Numbered from the stretch's first letter, positions 38,910 to 49,157 are shown. The stretch is DNA of 64,000 nt from Marinobacter sp. SS21 (GCF_028369065.1 NZ_JAQNDA010000002.1:372001-436000), one strand, 5' to 3'. Notes: generated by a model not told the origin, from the sequence alone. Numbers and translations are program-made.

Positions 38910-39527
38910 ATGCCGCAGATTGTACTTGCTTCGGCGTCCCCCCGACGCGCGGAGTTGCTCGCCCAGATCGGGGTGGACTTTACCGTCTCCCCAGCCCATA
39001 TCGATGAAACTCCCAGGCGGTTGGAGTCTCCAACTGATTATGTGATTCGCATGGCCCGGGAAAAGGCGCTGGCGATCTACCGCGAGGGTGACGGGGTGGT
39101 GATTGGCGCAGACACCAGCGTCGTGCTGGGTGACCGGATTCTCGGCAAACCGCCTTCCGTGGAGGCGGCCGCGGCCATGCTGGATCTTTTGTCCGGCTCG
39201 GTGCACCAGGTGTTAACGGCGGTTGCGGTGGTCTGTCGGGGCGATTGCCGGGTCAGGCTGGTGACCACGGATGTCAGTTTTCGGCAGCTGGCGCCACCGG
39301 AAGTCGCCGCCTACGTGGCTACGGGGGAACCAATGGACAAGGCCGGTGGCTACGGTATCCAGGGTCTTGGCGGCGTGTTCGTAGATCGCCTCCAGGGGAG
39401 TTACAGCGCCGTGGTGGGCCTGCCACTGGAACAAACCGCCGAATTGCTGGCCGATGCCGGTTGCCCGGTTTGGCGCGGCTGGAATAACAATAACGTGAGC
39501 AAGATTGATAACGGAGAGACTCAATGA
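38910..39527 (+). CDS. maf: Maf-family nucleotide pyrophosphatase
   Basis: 205 residues. The start IVLASASPRRAELLAQIG with the SxRR pattern and the later GADTSVVLGDRILGKP identify the YhdE-type Maf branch, which hydrolyses dTTP, UTP and modified pyrimidine triphosphates; these proteins also affect septum formation when overproduced. The stop overlaps the rng ATG by 4 nt. The order mreD-maf-rng is conserved in gammaproteobacteria. Confidence 0.95.
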   Translation: MPQIVLASASPRRAELLAQIGVDFTVSPAHIDETPRRLESPTDYVIRMAREKALAIYREGDGVVIGADTSVVLGDRILGKPPSVEAAAAMLDLLSGSVHQVLTAVAVVCRGDCRVRLVTTDVSFRQLAPPEVAAYVATGEPMDKAGGYGIQGLGGVFVDRLQGSYSAVVGLPLEQTAELLADAGCPVWRGWNNNNVSKIDNGETQ

Positions 39528-41005
39528 GTGAAGAAATCCTGATCAACGTCACGCCGGTGGAGACCCGAGTGGCCCTGGTGGAAAACGGCATGCTTCAGGA
39601 GGCTTACATTGAGCGTACCAGCCGCAAGGGCATCGTGGGCAACATTTACCGCGGCAAGGTGGTAAGGGTGCTGCCCGGTATGGAGGCGGCCTTTGTCGAT
39701 ATCGGTTTGGAACGGGCCGCGTTCATCCATGCTTCCGATGTGGTCAATGGGCAGTCCAACGACGACGAACCCGGCGACTCCCCCAAAACAGTGCCGGATA
39801 TCCGCACCTTACTCCGGGAAGGGCAGTCGTTGGTGGTGCAGGTCACCAAAGACCCGATCGGAACCAAAGGGGCTCGCCTGACCACCCAGCTTTCCATTCC
39901 ATCCCGCTACCTGGTGTTCATGCCCGGGGTCAATCACATTGGTATCTCCCAGCGCATCGAGGACGAAACTGAGCGAGCCCGCCTGAAGGGCATTGTTGAG
40001 GAAGAGGCCGCCTCCCAAGGGGAGCTGAAGGGGGGATACATTATCCGCACTGCCGCCGAATCCGCCTCGTCGGAAGATCTGATCGGAGATATGAAGTACC
40101 TGCACCGGTTGAGCCACTCCATTCACGAGCGCATCAACCGGGTGAACGCGCCTGCGGTGGTTTATCAGGATCTTCCCCTGTTTATTCGAACCATTCGCGA
40201 TCTGATTCGTCCGCAAACCGAAAAAGTCCGCATCGACAGCCGTGAAAGTCACCAACGGGTGGTGGAGTTCGTCGAGGAGTTTGTTGCCGAGTTTGCCGAT
40301 AAGGTGGAGTATTACCCTGGCGAGCGCCCCATTTTCGATCTGTACAGTGTCGAAGATGAGATCCAGAAGGCGCTGAGTCGGAAAGTCCAGCTGAAGTCCG
40401 GTGGCTATGTCATCGTTGACCAGACCGAGGCGATGACAACCATCGACATCAACACCGGTGCCTTCGTGGGACACCGCAACCTGGAAGAAACCATCTTCAA
40501 GACCAACCTGGAGGCGGCCCGGGCCATCAGCCGGCAACTTCGGCTGCGCAACCTCGGTGGTATCATCATCATCGATTTTATCGACATGGAAGATACCGAG
40601 CACCAGCGCCAGGTTCATCGAATGCTGGAAAAAATGCTGGAGCGGGATCACGCCAAGACCAAGATCACCGGGGTCTCTGAACTCGGGCTGGTGGAGATGA
40701 CCCGCAAACGCACCACCGAGAGCCTGGGTCAGGTGCTGTGCGAGCCCTGCCCAGTGTGTGATGGCCGGGGCTTCCTCAAAACGGCGGAAACGGTGTGCTA
40801 TGAGGTCTTCCGCGAAATCCTCCGGGTTAACCGGGCTTACGAGGCGGAAAGCTATCTGGTGATGGCCTCACAGAGTGTGGTTGACCGATTGCTGGATGAG
40901 GAGTCCGACAACGTGGCCGATCTCGAAACATTCATCAGCAAGAGCATTCGCTTCCAGGTTGAGCCTTTTTACAGCCAGGAACAATACGATGTGGTATTGC
41001 TCTAA
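39524..41005 (+). CDS. rng: Ribonuclease G
   Basis: 493 residues, the RNase G rather than the longer RNase E form. An N-terminal S1 domain (about 35-130) leads to the RNase H-like and DNase I-like catalytic region. The Mg-binding aspartates are D308 in TIDINTG and D351 in IIIIDFIDM, and the Zn-link is CPVC with C409 and C412. It matures the 16S rRNA 5' end and decays messages. GGAGAG precedes the ATG; yhdP follows after 29 nt. Confidence 0.97.
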   Translation: MSEEILINVTPVETRVALVENGMLQEAYIERTSRKGIVGNIYRGKVVRVLPGMEAAFVDIGLERAAFIHASDVVNGQSNDDEPGDSPKTVPDIRTLLREGQSLVVQVTKDPIGTKGARLTTQLSIPSRYLVFMPGVNHIGISQRIEDETERARLKGIVEEEAASQGELKGGYIIRTAAESASSEDLIGDMKYLHRLSHSIHERINRVNAPAVVYQDLPLFIRTIRDLIRPQTEKVRIDSRESHQRVVEFVEEFVAEFADKVEYYPGERPIFDLYSVEDEIQKALSRKVQLKSGGYVIVDQTEAMTTIDINTGAFVGHRNLEETIFKTNLEAARAISRQLRLRNLGGIIIIDFIDMEDTEHQRQVHRMLEKMLERDHAKTKITGVSELGLVEMTRKRTTESLGQVLCEPCPVCDGRGFLKTAETVCYEVFREILRVNRAYEAESYLVMASQSVVDRLLDEESDNVADLETFISKSIRFQVEPFYSQEQYDVVLL

Positions 41006-41034
41006 GGTGGCGTTGATGGGCCCTGGCGGAAGTC

Positions 41035-44000
41035 ATGTCAAGAATTGACGCGACGGTAGCCGATGCCGGGCGGCCGATCACCTTGCTCCAACGCCTGGCC
41101 GGGTTGGTGTGGTGGCTCGCGCTCACGGCACTTATTTTGCTGGCCCTGTATGCGGGCATCGGCCGCCAGTTCACCGAAAACATCGACAGCTATCGCGACG
41201 ATCTGTCGCAGGCGTTGTCCGCTCGCCTCGGGCAAGACGTCACCATTGACTCTCTCAGTGCGCGCTGGACTTGGCTCGACCCCATTATCGAGGCCCGGGG
41301 AATTCGGGTGGCGTCCAGTCCGGATCATGCCGAACCCTTCCTGGCCAGGCTGGATTATCTGACAATCCGCCTGGACAGCCTGGCGTCGTTGCTCCGGCAG
41401 AGAGTGGTCTTCGGCGAGTTCGCCGCGGACGGGCTGGATCTCGCGCTCCGTCAGACCGACGATGGACGAATTCTGCTGGAAGGTCTTGGCCAACCAGCGT
41501 CGTCCCCACCGTCTCCCCAATCAATCAGCGGTAACTGGTTCACCCGTGTCGGGCAATGGCTGTCTGATCCTTCGGTCCGGATTACCCGGGTCAACCTGGC
41601 GCTTCGCTCGCCGGATCAGCAAGATAAGCACATCGACATTCCCCAGCTGGATCTCAACTACGTACGCGGCCTGTTTTCCGCCTCGGGCCGGGCGATGCAG
41701 GCTGGCACTACCCATCAGTTGGCCAGCTTTTCGTTGGTGGGGCAGCATTTCTTTCGCGGTGAGTTTACCGGACAGCTCCATATCGGCCTGAATTCGGGCC
41801 GGCTGTTTGACGAGCTGGCGGGAACCTACCAGTGGCGCGGGCTGAGCATTGAGGGCTTCGATGTCGGCGGCCAGGCCTGGCTGACATTCCGAAACGGCTT
41901 AATGGAGCAGGTGAGCGGGCATCTGGAGGTGCCCTTCCTGCAGCTCCGGGCGCAGCAACAGTCGCTGGCGCCGCTGGAAAATATAGCCTTCGAGTTTGGC
42001 TGGCGGGCACGTCGGCCGGTCGCCGACAACGATCTGCTGAGTGGCGAGCTGCATCTTCGCAACCTCCGCTGGCTGTGGCTGGATGACTGGGCCGAGGGGT
42101 TCGACCTTCGCCTGACCCACCACAGTCACGCCATTCATGCCTACGCCTCTGGGCTGCCGCTGGGACCCCTGGGCCGTCTGGCCAGCCGCCTGGGCGTGCT
42201 GCCCGAGCGCGCCAACCGGGCGCTGCTGGGGTATCGACCGGAAGGCCAGCTCGATGATCTCCGGCTCACCATCCCCACCAGTGCCGAAGGCCCAGAGTTC
42301 GGTCTGCGGGCCGACCTCAATGACGTCAGTGTTGAGGCCTTTCGGGGCGCACCTGAAATCGCCGGCGCGGTGGGAACGATTTCGGCCAATCGCCGCGGTG
42401 GTACGGTTCGGGTTTCCGGGCCGGATATTACCCTGGGATTCCCGCTGCTGTATGCCAACAGCTGGCAACTGGCTCAGGCCGAGGCAACGGTATCCTGGCT
42501 GTTCGATGGCCCGTTGCTCCGGGTGTTTTCAGATGCCATTCAGCTGCGTTATGGAGAGCAGACCGAGCTGGCCGAAATCACCGAACTGAGCGGTGCCTTC
42601 GATCTTCGTATGGACCGGGACGGTGAAGACAACCTGGGCCTCATGGTGGCGGTTCGCAATGGCACGGCAGACATGCTGGCCACTTTCGTTCCCAGCAAGA
42701 AGGTTGCGCCCGAGTTGTACCAGTGGTTGACCACCGCGATATCCAGCGCCCACATAGCCGAAGGTGTGTTCTATGGGCATGGTCAGATCAATCAGGGAGC
42801 GCCCCGGCGTTCCTTCACGTCGTCCATGCGCTATCGGTTTAGCGATGGCGTCGTACGCTACGGCTCCGACTGGCCCGAGGTTGAGCAGGCGAACGGGACC
42901 GTGGTGGTGCACGATGGCGCCACCGAGGTCTGGCTGGATTCGGCCAGGACCGGTGGCCTGGAGGTCCGAAACACTCGGGTACAGGCGGTGGTCGAGGAGG
43001 GCGACTTCCTGGTGCGTGTGGACACAGAAACGGACGTGCCGGGGCCGGCGGTAAGTTACTGGCTGGCGAACACGCCGCTGGGCGAGTTATCGGGTCTGAC
43101 CGCCGATACGGTGGAGCTGGACGGGCAGTATCGGTTGGCGCTCGGGCTGGAAATACCGCTCTCCGGTGATCGGGACGTGGGAATTCGTGTTACCGCTGAG
43201 ACCGGCAACGGTGAACTGCGCTACCCCGGGGCAAGCCTGAGTTGGCGTGAGCTCGCGGGCAAGGTCAGGTTTGACAGTCGCAGCGGTTTCCAGGCGTCGG
43301 GCCTGAGGGGACTGTTCATGGGGCAGCCGGTCAGGCTGGGCTTTGATTACGACCCCAGTACGCATCACTTCACTCTGTCCCAGACCGGCGAACTCTCGGT
43401 ATCCAGCTTCTTCGACCTCTTGTCCGTATCCCCTCCCCAGGGCGCAGGCCTGGCGGGCCAGTTCGCTTACACCGCTCGCCTGGGGCTGGCGAAGGGGGCT
43501 TCGCCGGAGTTATCGCTGTACAGCAGTCTGTTGGGCACCGAAATCGACTGGCCAGCCCCGCTCGGTAAACGGTCCGATGAGTTCGTGCCGTTGCAGGCGG
43601 TGTTGGAGCCCGGTGACCAGGGCCAATTACAGCTTGCCGGTGTCTGGAATGACCGGCTTGCATTCCGGGTGGAATGGGGGGACACCGGATTTGAGCGGGG
43701 GCATGTGGTGTTTGGGTCGCAGTCCGCTGAGCGGTTGGCATCGCCCGGCCTGACGCTGTCCGGACGGGTCCAGCGGGTAAATATGGATGATTGGAACGAA
43801 CGCTGGGGGCGGCTTTCCGCTGGCGCAGGGGGCGGCGACGTCGATGCTGCTGAGTACACCGAGCAAGTGGCCAGCTGGCTCAACGACATCACCCTGACCA
43901 TTGCCGAGCTGGAGGTGCTGGGGCAGAGTTTCCCCAATGTGCGGGTGGCAGCCGGCCTGGATCAGGATCGCTGGACGATCGATACCGCGTCATCGCGGGT

Positions 44001-44988
44001 AACCGGTCGCCTGATTTTGCCCCTGAGGCCGTCGGCGGGAGTCGAGGTGAACCTGGCGTCGCTGTCCCTGATGAGTGATCGCAGCGAAGAGCCCAAGACC
44101 AGGCCAGCGATGACCGCAAGCGAGCAGGTCGCGGCGTTTCGCGCGATGACCATGGAAGGATGGCCCGAGGTGCAGGTCCGCATCGAGGCCCTGAGCATGG
44201 ATGATCGTCCCCTGGGCCGTTGGAGGTTCAAGCTCTTGCCCAGCGCCCAGTCGCTGCACATTTCCGCGCTGGAAGGCCAGATCGAGTCGCTGAATTTCAA
44301 CGGTGACCTGCACTGGGACATACTCGAAGGTCGCCAGATGTCCCGATTGAAGGGGGAGGTCTCAGGCGAGGACCTGGGCGACATGGCGCTGCTGATCGGG
44401 ACACAGGCGCCGTTGCGGAACAAAAACAGCCAGCTGCTGCTGGACCTTGACTGGCCGGGCCGACCCGATGATTTCAAGTTGACCGAGCTGGAAGGCGAGG
44501 TCAGCATCCGGCTCGACGACGGGGTTATATTGGAAAGCAACAACACCGCCCAGCTGTTCCGGCTGTTCAATGTGTTGAATGCCGACACCCTGTGGCGCCG
44601 GTTGCAGCTGGACTTTTCCGACCTCTATGAGGCTGGCGTCGCCTTCGATGCCATCTCTGGAACGGCGGAACTCCGGGGCGGGGTGCTGAATTGGGCTCCG
44701 GAACTGCAAATTGTCGGACCGTCGGGCGCGTTCAAGTTGTCCGGGTCCAGTAACATGATTGACGAGTCTCTCGATATGCGTTTGGTGGTGGTGTTGCCGT
44801 TGACCCAGAACCTGCCGCTGGCGGCGCTCCTGATGGGGGCGTCAGCGCCCATCGGTGGCGCGCTGTTTGTTTTGGACAAGGTGTTGGGCGATCCCTTGAG
44901 CCGGCTCACCAGCGCCACCTATAGTGTCAAAGGCAGCTGGGATCAGCCGGAAGTGCGTCTGCGTAACGTGTTCGATACCGGTAACTGA
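41035..44988 (+). CDS. yhdP: YhdP-family AsmA-like phospholipid transport protein
   Basis: 1317 residues, about the length of E. coli YhdP. One N-terminal membrane segment at about 20-45 is followed by a long periplasmic beta-rich groove, and a hydrophobic stretch with PLTQNLPLAALLMGASAPIG lies near the C-terminus. AsmA-like proteins of this size bridge the periplasm and move phospholipids to the outer membrane, redundantly with TamB and YdbH. It fits functionally with the mla and lpt genes elsewhere in the window. GGAAG precedes the ATG. Confidence 0.95.
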   Translation: MSRIDATVADAGRPITLLQRLAGLVWWLALTALILLALYAGIGRQFTENIDSYRDDLSQALSARLGQDVTIDSLSARWTWLDPIIEARGIRVASSPDHAEPFLARLDYLTIRLDSLASLLRQRVVFGEFAADGLDLALRQTDDGRILLEGLGQPASSPPSPQSISGNWFTRVGQWLSDPSVRITRVNLALRSPDQQDKHIDIPQLDLNYVRGLFSASGRAMQAGTTHQLASFSLVGQHFFRGEFTGQLHIGLNSGRLFDELAGTYQWRGLSIEGFDVGGQAWLTFRNGLMEQVSGHLEVPFLQLRAQQQSLAPLENIAFEFGWRARRPVADNDLLSGELHLRNLRWLWLDDWAEGFDLRLTHHSHAIHAYASGLPLGPLGRLASRLGVLPERANRALLGYRPEGQLDDLRLTIPTSAEGPEFGLRADLNDVSVEAFRGAPEIAGAVGTISANRRGGTVRVSGPDITLGFPLLYANSWQLAQAEATVSWLFDGPLLRVFSDAIQLRYGEQTELAEITELSGAFDLRMDRDGEDNLGLMVAVRNGTADMLATFVPSKKVAPELYQWLTTAISSAHIAEGVFYGHGQINQGAPRRSFTSSMRYRFSDGVVRYGSDWPEVEQANGTVVVHDGATEVWLDSARTGGLEVRNTRVQAVVEEGDFLVRVDTETDVPGPAVSYWLANTPLGELSGLTADTVELDGQYRLALGLEIPLSGDRDVGIRVTAETGNGELRYPGASLSWRELAGKVRFDSRSGFQASGLRGLFMGQPVRLGFDYDPSTHHFTLSQTGELSVSSFFDLLSVSPPQGAGLAGQFAYTARLGLAKGASPELSLYSSLLGTEIDWPAPLGKRSDEFVPLQAVLEPGDQGQLQLAGVWNDRLAFRVEWGDTGFERGHVVFGSQSAERLASPGLTLSGRVQRVNMDDWNERWGRLSAGAGGGDVDAAEYTEQVASWLNDITLTIAELEVLGQSFPNVRVAAGLDQDRWTIDTASSRVTGRLILPLRPSAGVEVNLASLSLMSDRSEEPKTRPAMTASEQVAAFRAMTMEGWPEVQVRIEALSMDDRPLGRWRFKLLPSAQSLHISALEGQIESLNFNGDLHWDILEGRQMSRLKGEVSGEDLGDMALLIGTQAPLRNKNSQLLLDLDWPGRPDDFKLTELEGEVSIRLDDGVILESNNTAQLFRLFNVLNADTLWRRLQLDFSDLYEAGVAFDAISGTAELRGGVLNWAPELQIVGPSGAFKLSGSSNMIDESLDMRLVVVLPLTQNLPLAALLMGASAPIGGALFVLDKVLGDPLSRLTSATYSVKGSWDQPEVRLRNVFDTGN

Positions 44989-45016
44989 GATTAACCCGCA
45001 AGGGTAGGAGGGCGGC

Positions 45017-45868
45017 ATGGGGACGGCATTGTCAGGCACTGGTACCAGCGTGGCCGGTATTCAGATGGTCAGCGGTGGCGATGTGCAGGAGAACCTGCGG
45101 GAAGCCCGGGAACTGCTCGAAGCGGCGGCGCAGGCCAAGGCCAAGATCGCGGTGTTACCGGAAAACTTCGCCGTTCTGAAGGCGGCCCAGATGGTGGCGC
45201 AGGGCCGCCGCGAATGCGACGGTGACGGGGAGATTCGTGCCTTTCTGTCCGCTCAGGCTCGGCGACTGGGGATGTGGCTTGTCGGGGGTTCCATGCCGCT
45301 GGCGCAGCGGCCCGATGGCAGCGCAATGGAGCGGCGGGTTCGTGCCAGCTGCCTGGTGTACGACGACCGCGGGCAGCAGGTGGCTCGCTACGACAAGGTG
45401 CATCTGTTCGATGCCGACGTGGACGATGCCCATGGCCGCTACCGGGAATCCGACACCTTCGAGCCGGGACAGGAGGTGGTCACGGTGGACACCCCGGCCG
45501 GGGTGCTGGGGCTGGCGGTGTGTTACGACCTGCGCTTCCCCGAACTGTTCCGGAAACTGCGGGAACAGGGAGCGGATTGGGTGGCGCTGCCCAGTGCCTT
45601 CACCTACATGACCGGGGAGGCCCATTGGCATGCGCTGATTCGTGCCCGAGCCATTGAGAATCAGTTCTGGATGGTGGCCGCCGGACAGGGCGGTCGTAAC
45701 AGCCCGCGGCGACACACTTTCGGCCACTCGATGGTTGTCGATCCCTGGGGCGTGGTGGTCGCCGAACGCCAGAATGAGGGCCCGGGTTGGGTGAGCGCTG
45801 AGCTTGATCCCGAACGGCTGGCGAAGGTACGACAGCGAATGCCGGTTTGGGGGCATCGCAGGCTGTAG
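45017..45868 (+). CDS. Nitrilase-family carbon-nitrogen hydrolase
   Basis: 283 residues. The catalytic triad is clear: E49 in VLPENFAV, K127 in RYDKVHLFDAD and C169 in LAVCYDLRFPELF. The sequence resembles the Nit1/YbeM branch, which repairs deaminated glutathione, so that activity is the best guess; other small amides are possible. AGGAGG stands 6 nt before the ATG. It ends the mre-rng-yhdP run and is convergent with darP, where pseudomonads have tldD. Confidence 0.88.
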   Translation: MGTALSGTGTSVAGIQMVSGGDVQENLREARELLEAAAQAKAKIAVLPENFAVLKAAQMVAQGRRECDGDGEIRAFLSAQARRLGMWLVGGSMPLAQRPDGSAMERRVRASCLVYDDRGQQVARYDKVHLFDADVDDAHGRYRESDTFEPGQEVVTVDTPAGVLGLAVCYDLRFPELFRKLREQGADWVALPSAFTYMTGEAHWHALIRARAIENQFWMVAAGQGGRNSPRRHTFGHSMVVDPWGVVVAERQNEGPGWVSAELDPERLAKVRQRMPVWGHRRL

Positions 45869-45906
45869 GACATCCTATGAGCGGGCCGCAATCTTAAAGC
45901 GTAGCC

Positions 45907-46440
45907 TCAGGATTGTTCACCCTCGTCGATGCATTCCCGCAAATAGCGAAACAGCTTCTTGCTCAGGCCGGTGTTTTTTTGCTGCTCAGCGTCTCTGCGG
46001 GCATTTCGGGTCAGGTTGCGCAGGTGCTGGATGTCGGCGCCTGGGCAGTAGTCGATAAATTCCGCTAGCGCGGTATCACCCTCGCCGATCAGCCGATCCC
46101 GCCAGCGTTCGGCCAGATGGTGGCGTCGAGTGTGCTCCTCGCTGCCGGCGTGGAATGCCTCAATGGATCGACGCACCTGATCGATATCGTCTTCCTGACG
46201 AATGACTTTTCCAATGTACTGCAGGTGACGCCTGCGCGCTTCGTGCTGGCGAATGCGGTGGGATTCGTCGATGGCCCGGCGGAGCGTGTCGCTGATGGGC
46301 AAGGTGTCCAGCTGTTCCCGTGACAGATTGAGCATCTGTTTTCCCAAATCCTGCAGGGCCTGCATTTCCCGCTTTATCTGGGACTTGCTTTTGTCCCACT
46401 CCAGTTCGGAGTCATCTTGGTGGTCGTCGAAATCAGACAT
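45907..46440 (-). CDS. darP: Ribosome-associated protein DarP (YjgA)
   Basis: 177 residues, DUF615 family. Highly charged, helical, with no membrane segment; characteristic stretches are WDKSKSQIKREMQALQDLG and the DEADxVR-like DDIDQVRRSIEAF. In E. coli the protein assists late 50S assembly and peptidyl-transferase centre maturation. It lies 26 nt after mgtE on the minus strand and faces the nitrilase across 38 nt. Confidence 0.92.
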   Translation of the reverse strand: MSDFDDHQDDSELEWDKSKSQIKREMQALQDLGKQMLNLSREQLDTLPISDTLRRAIDESHRIRQHEARRRHLQYIGKVIRQEDDIDQVRRSIEAFHAGSEEHTRRHHLAERWRDRLIGEGDTALAEFIDYCPGADIQHLRNLTRNARRDAEQQKNTGLSKKLFRYLRECIDEGEQS

Positions 46441-46466
46441 AACGGCTATCCGGCTTGATGAACAGG

Positions 46467-47828
46467 TCAGGCGTAACAGATGGTCGCCAGCCCCAGAAAG
46501 GACATGAATCCTACCACATCGGTGACGGTGGTGAGTATGACCCCGCCGGCGAGGGCGGGGTCGATGTTGCGAGATTTGAGGAACAGCGGCAACAAAGTGC
46601 CGACACAGGCTGCGGCCAACAGGTTAATGACCATGGCTGCGGCAATGATCGCGCCGATCAACGGGTCCTTGAACCACAGGGTGGCGGCGGTTGCCACCAC
46701 CAGTGCCCACAGCAGGCCATTGAGCACGCCGACCAGGAACTCCCGGTTCAGCAGCCAACGGACGTTGGCTCCGCTGATCTGGCCCACCGCCATACCTCGA
46801 ATCACCAGGGTCAGTGTCTGGCTGCCGGCGATGCCGCCCATACTGGCTACAATCGGCATCAGCACGGCTAGGGCCACCACTTTTTCGATGGTGCCTTCAA
46901 ACAGGCCGATCACCGCGGATGCGATGAACGCGGTGATCAGGTTGATGCCTAGCCAGACCGCACGACGGCGGGAGGTTTTCATGACTGGGGCGAACGTGTC
47001 TTCATCCTCGTCGAGACCGGCCATGCTCATGAGGGAGTGGTCGGCGTCTTCCCGGATGACGTCTACCACGTCATCGATGGTGATGCGGCCCAGCAGGTTG
47101 CCGTCCTCATCCACCACCGGCGCCGAGATCAGATCGTAGCGCTCGAACAGCGTCGCGACCTGGGTGTCGGAAAGCGTCACCGGGATTGGTTCAATGCCCG
47201 TGTCCATGACCTCCCGCACGGTGGTGGCCGGGTTGGTGACCAGCATCTTGGTGATCGGCAGCATGCCAATGAACTGGTCTTTCCGGCTCACCACGATCAG
47301 GCTGTCGGTCATCGGTGGCAGTGAGCGGTGGCGACGTAGGTAACGCAGCACGACGTCAATGCTGATGTCCGGACGAACCGTAATGGTGTCCGTATTCATC
47401 AGGCCGCCGGCGGTGTCCTCTGGATAGGCGAGGACTTCTTCCACCCGCTGCCGGTCCTGCTCGTCCATGGTATCCAGGACTTCCTGGATAACCGTGTCCG
47501 GCAGCTGTTGCAGCAGGTCGGCCAGGTCATCGGACTCAAAGTCTTCGATGATATCGGCCAGTTCCTGGGCGTTCAGTTTGCTGAGGAAGTAACCCCGAAT
47601 GTCGTCACTGAGGTACTGGAGAACTTCCCCTTCCAGGCTCTTATCGACCAGGTTCCACAGCAGCGCCCGCTGGCGCGGTGGGGAGGATTCCAGCAGGTGA
47701 GCGATATCGCTGGGACTCAGGCCGCCATTGAGGATACGTGCCACCTGTTTCAGGGCACCACTGTCCAGAGCCTCTCCGAGGGAGCGGAGGCGCTGGCGAG
47801 CCTGGCTTTGTTCCAGAATATCCGTCAT
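46467..47828 (-). CDS. mgtE: Magnesium transporter MgtE
   Basis: 453 residues. Domains in order: cytosolic N-domain (about 30-130), two CBS domains (about 135-260), a connecting plug helix, and five membrane segments in the last 170 residues forming the Mg2+ channel. The pore part includes AVLMPIVASMGGIAGSQTLT. Intracellular Mg2+ binding to N and CBS domains gates it. It is preceded by a 143-nt gap after npr, so probably has its own promoter. Confidence 0.95.
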   Translation of the reverse strand: MTDILEQSQARQRLRSLGEALDSGALKQVARILNGGLSPSDIAHLLESSPPRQRALLWNLVDKSLEGEVLQYLSDDIRGYFLSKLNAQELADIIEDFESDDLADLLQQLPDTVIQEVLDTMDEQDRQRVEEVLAYPEDTAGGLMNTDTITVRPDISIDVVLRYLRRHRSLPPMTDSLIVVSRKDQFIGMLPITKMLVTNPATTVREVMDTGIEPIPVTLSDTQVATLFERYDLISAPVVDEDGNLLGRITIDDVVDVIREDADHSLMSMAGLDEDEDTFAPVMKTSRRRAVWLGINLITAFIASAVIGLFEGTIEKVVALAVLMPIVASMGGIAGSQTLTLVIRGMAVGQISGANVRWLLNREFLVGVLNGLLWALVVATAATLWFKDPLIGAIIAAAMVINLLAAACVGTLLPLFLKSRNIDPALAGGVILTTVTDVVGFMSFLGLATICYA

Positions 47829-47971
47829 GAGTTACCCAAGCGTACTGAGCGGTTTCGTCGCAGTTGGCCGATTCCCGCGCCGCGCGGCGGCATGAGCGGA
47901 AACTTAAGTATTATAGCGGGCTTACGTTGCGGTAGTGAGAAAGAGTTGTAAGTGAATGCCGCAGCGGCGGG

Positions 47972-48241
47972 TTACTCGCCCTCGCCAAAGTAATCGTTGA
48001 TCAGCTCAAGCAATTTGTCGAGGGCCTGGTCCTCGTCCGCGCCCGAGATGACCAGTTCGATCTCGGTGCCTTTACTGGCGGCAAGCATCATTACCGGCAT
48101 GATCGCTTTGGCATCCACCTTCCGGTCCTCCTTGACGATCTGGATGTTACTTTCGAATTCCGAGGCGGTGGCAACGAGTTTGGCGGCTGCTCGGGCGTGC
48201 AGGCCGAGCTTGTTAATGATGGTTACAGGCTGGCGAATCAT
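47972..48241 (-). CDS. npr: Nitrogen PTS phosphocarrier NPr
   Basis: 89 residues of the HPr family with the active-site His15 in LHARAA. NPr relays phosphate from PtsP to PtsN in the nitrogen-related phosphotransferase system, which regulates K+ uptake, sigma-54 functions and envelope stress rather than sugar transport. No Ser46-type kinase site is evident. It follows rapZ by 7 nt in the ptsN-rapZ-npr unit. Confidence 0.95.
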   Translation of the reverse strand: MIRQPVTIINKLGLHARAAAKLVATASEFESNIQIVKEDRKVDAKAIMPVMMLAASKGTEIELVISGADEDQALDKLLELINDYFGEGE

Positions 48242-48248
48242 AGGTGGC

Positions 48249-49130
48249 TCAGGAGTCGACGTGTTTCAGGTGGGGCAGTTCGGTATGGCGGACCTGGACG
48301 TTGTTGTAGCGCTCGGCAAAGAACTTGCCGAGCTGCTCGCAGATGTATACGGAGCGGTGCTGGCCGCCGGTACAGCCGACGGAAATGGTCATGTAGCTGC
48401 GATTGCTCTCGCCGAAGGAGGGCAGCCAGCGTTCCAGGAAATGAGTGAGATCCTCCACCATCTTCAGGGTCGCAGGCTCGTTTTCCAGGAAATCGACCAC
48501 CGGTTGGTCGATGCCGGTAAACTTGCGCAGACTGGTGTCCCAATAGGGGTTGGGTAGGCAGCGAACATCGAACACGTAATCGGAATCCACCGGCACCCCA
48601 TGCTTGAAGCCAAAGGATTGGATCAACAGCGCCAGCTCCTGCTCCCGTCGCCCGATGACGCGCTGCTTGACCATGTCGCGCAGTTCGTAGATCGACAGTT
48701 CGGTGGTGTCTACGAAAAGATCCGCGAGGCTGGCAATCGGTTCCAGCAGGTGTTTCTCGCTATCAATAGCCTCTTTGAGGGAGGTGCGATCGTTGCTTAA
48801 CGGGTGTTTGCGTCGGGTGGCGTGGAAACGTTGTAGTAGGGCCTGGTCGGTGGCATCGAGGAAAATGGTTTCGATGGTGGCACCGGTCTGTCGCAGTTGG
48901 TGGTGGATATCCTCGAAATTGGCAATCTCGTCCGAGAGGTTGCGGGCGTCGATGCTGACTGCGATGCGCTTGAGCCGGGCGGTACTTTCCTTGACCGTGG
49001 CTTCGCGTGTTAGTGGGAATAGCAGGCCAATGGGCAAATTGTCGATGCAGTAGTAGCCCAGGTCTTCCAATACGTGCAGAGCGGTACTTTTGCCTGATCC
49101 GGAACGACCACTCACAATGATCAGCTTCAT
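48249..49130 (-). CDS. rapZ: RNase adapter protein RapZ
   Basis: 293 residues. The N-terminal Walker A GRSGSGKS is at 8-15 and the C-terminal effector domain has SVGCTGGQHRS. In enterobacteria RapZ binds GlcN6P and directs RNase E to the sRNA GlmZ, controlling GlmS and so amino-sugar supply for the wall and LPS. Whether GlmZ exists here is not visible. It follows ptsN by 27 nt. Confidence 0.96.
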   Translation of the reverse strand: MKLIIVSGRSGSGKSTALHVLEDLGYYCIDNLPIGLLFPLTREATVKESTARLKRIAVSIDARNLSDEIANFEDIHHQLRQTGATIETIFLDATDQALLQRFHATRRKHPLSNDRTSLKEAIDSEKHLLEPIASLADLFVDTTELSIYELRDMVKQRVIGRREQELALLIQSFGFKHGVPVDSDYVFDVRCLPNPYWDTSLRKFTGIDQPVVDFLENEPATLKMVEDLTHFLERWLPSFGESNRSYMTISVGCTGGQHRSVYICEQLGKFFAERYNNVQVRHTELPHLKHVDS

Positions 49131-49157
49131 AACCCCTTACCCCTGAAAAGACGTTCG

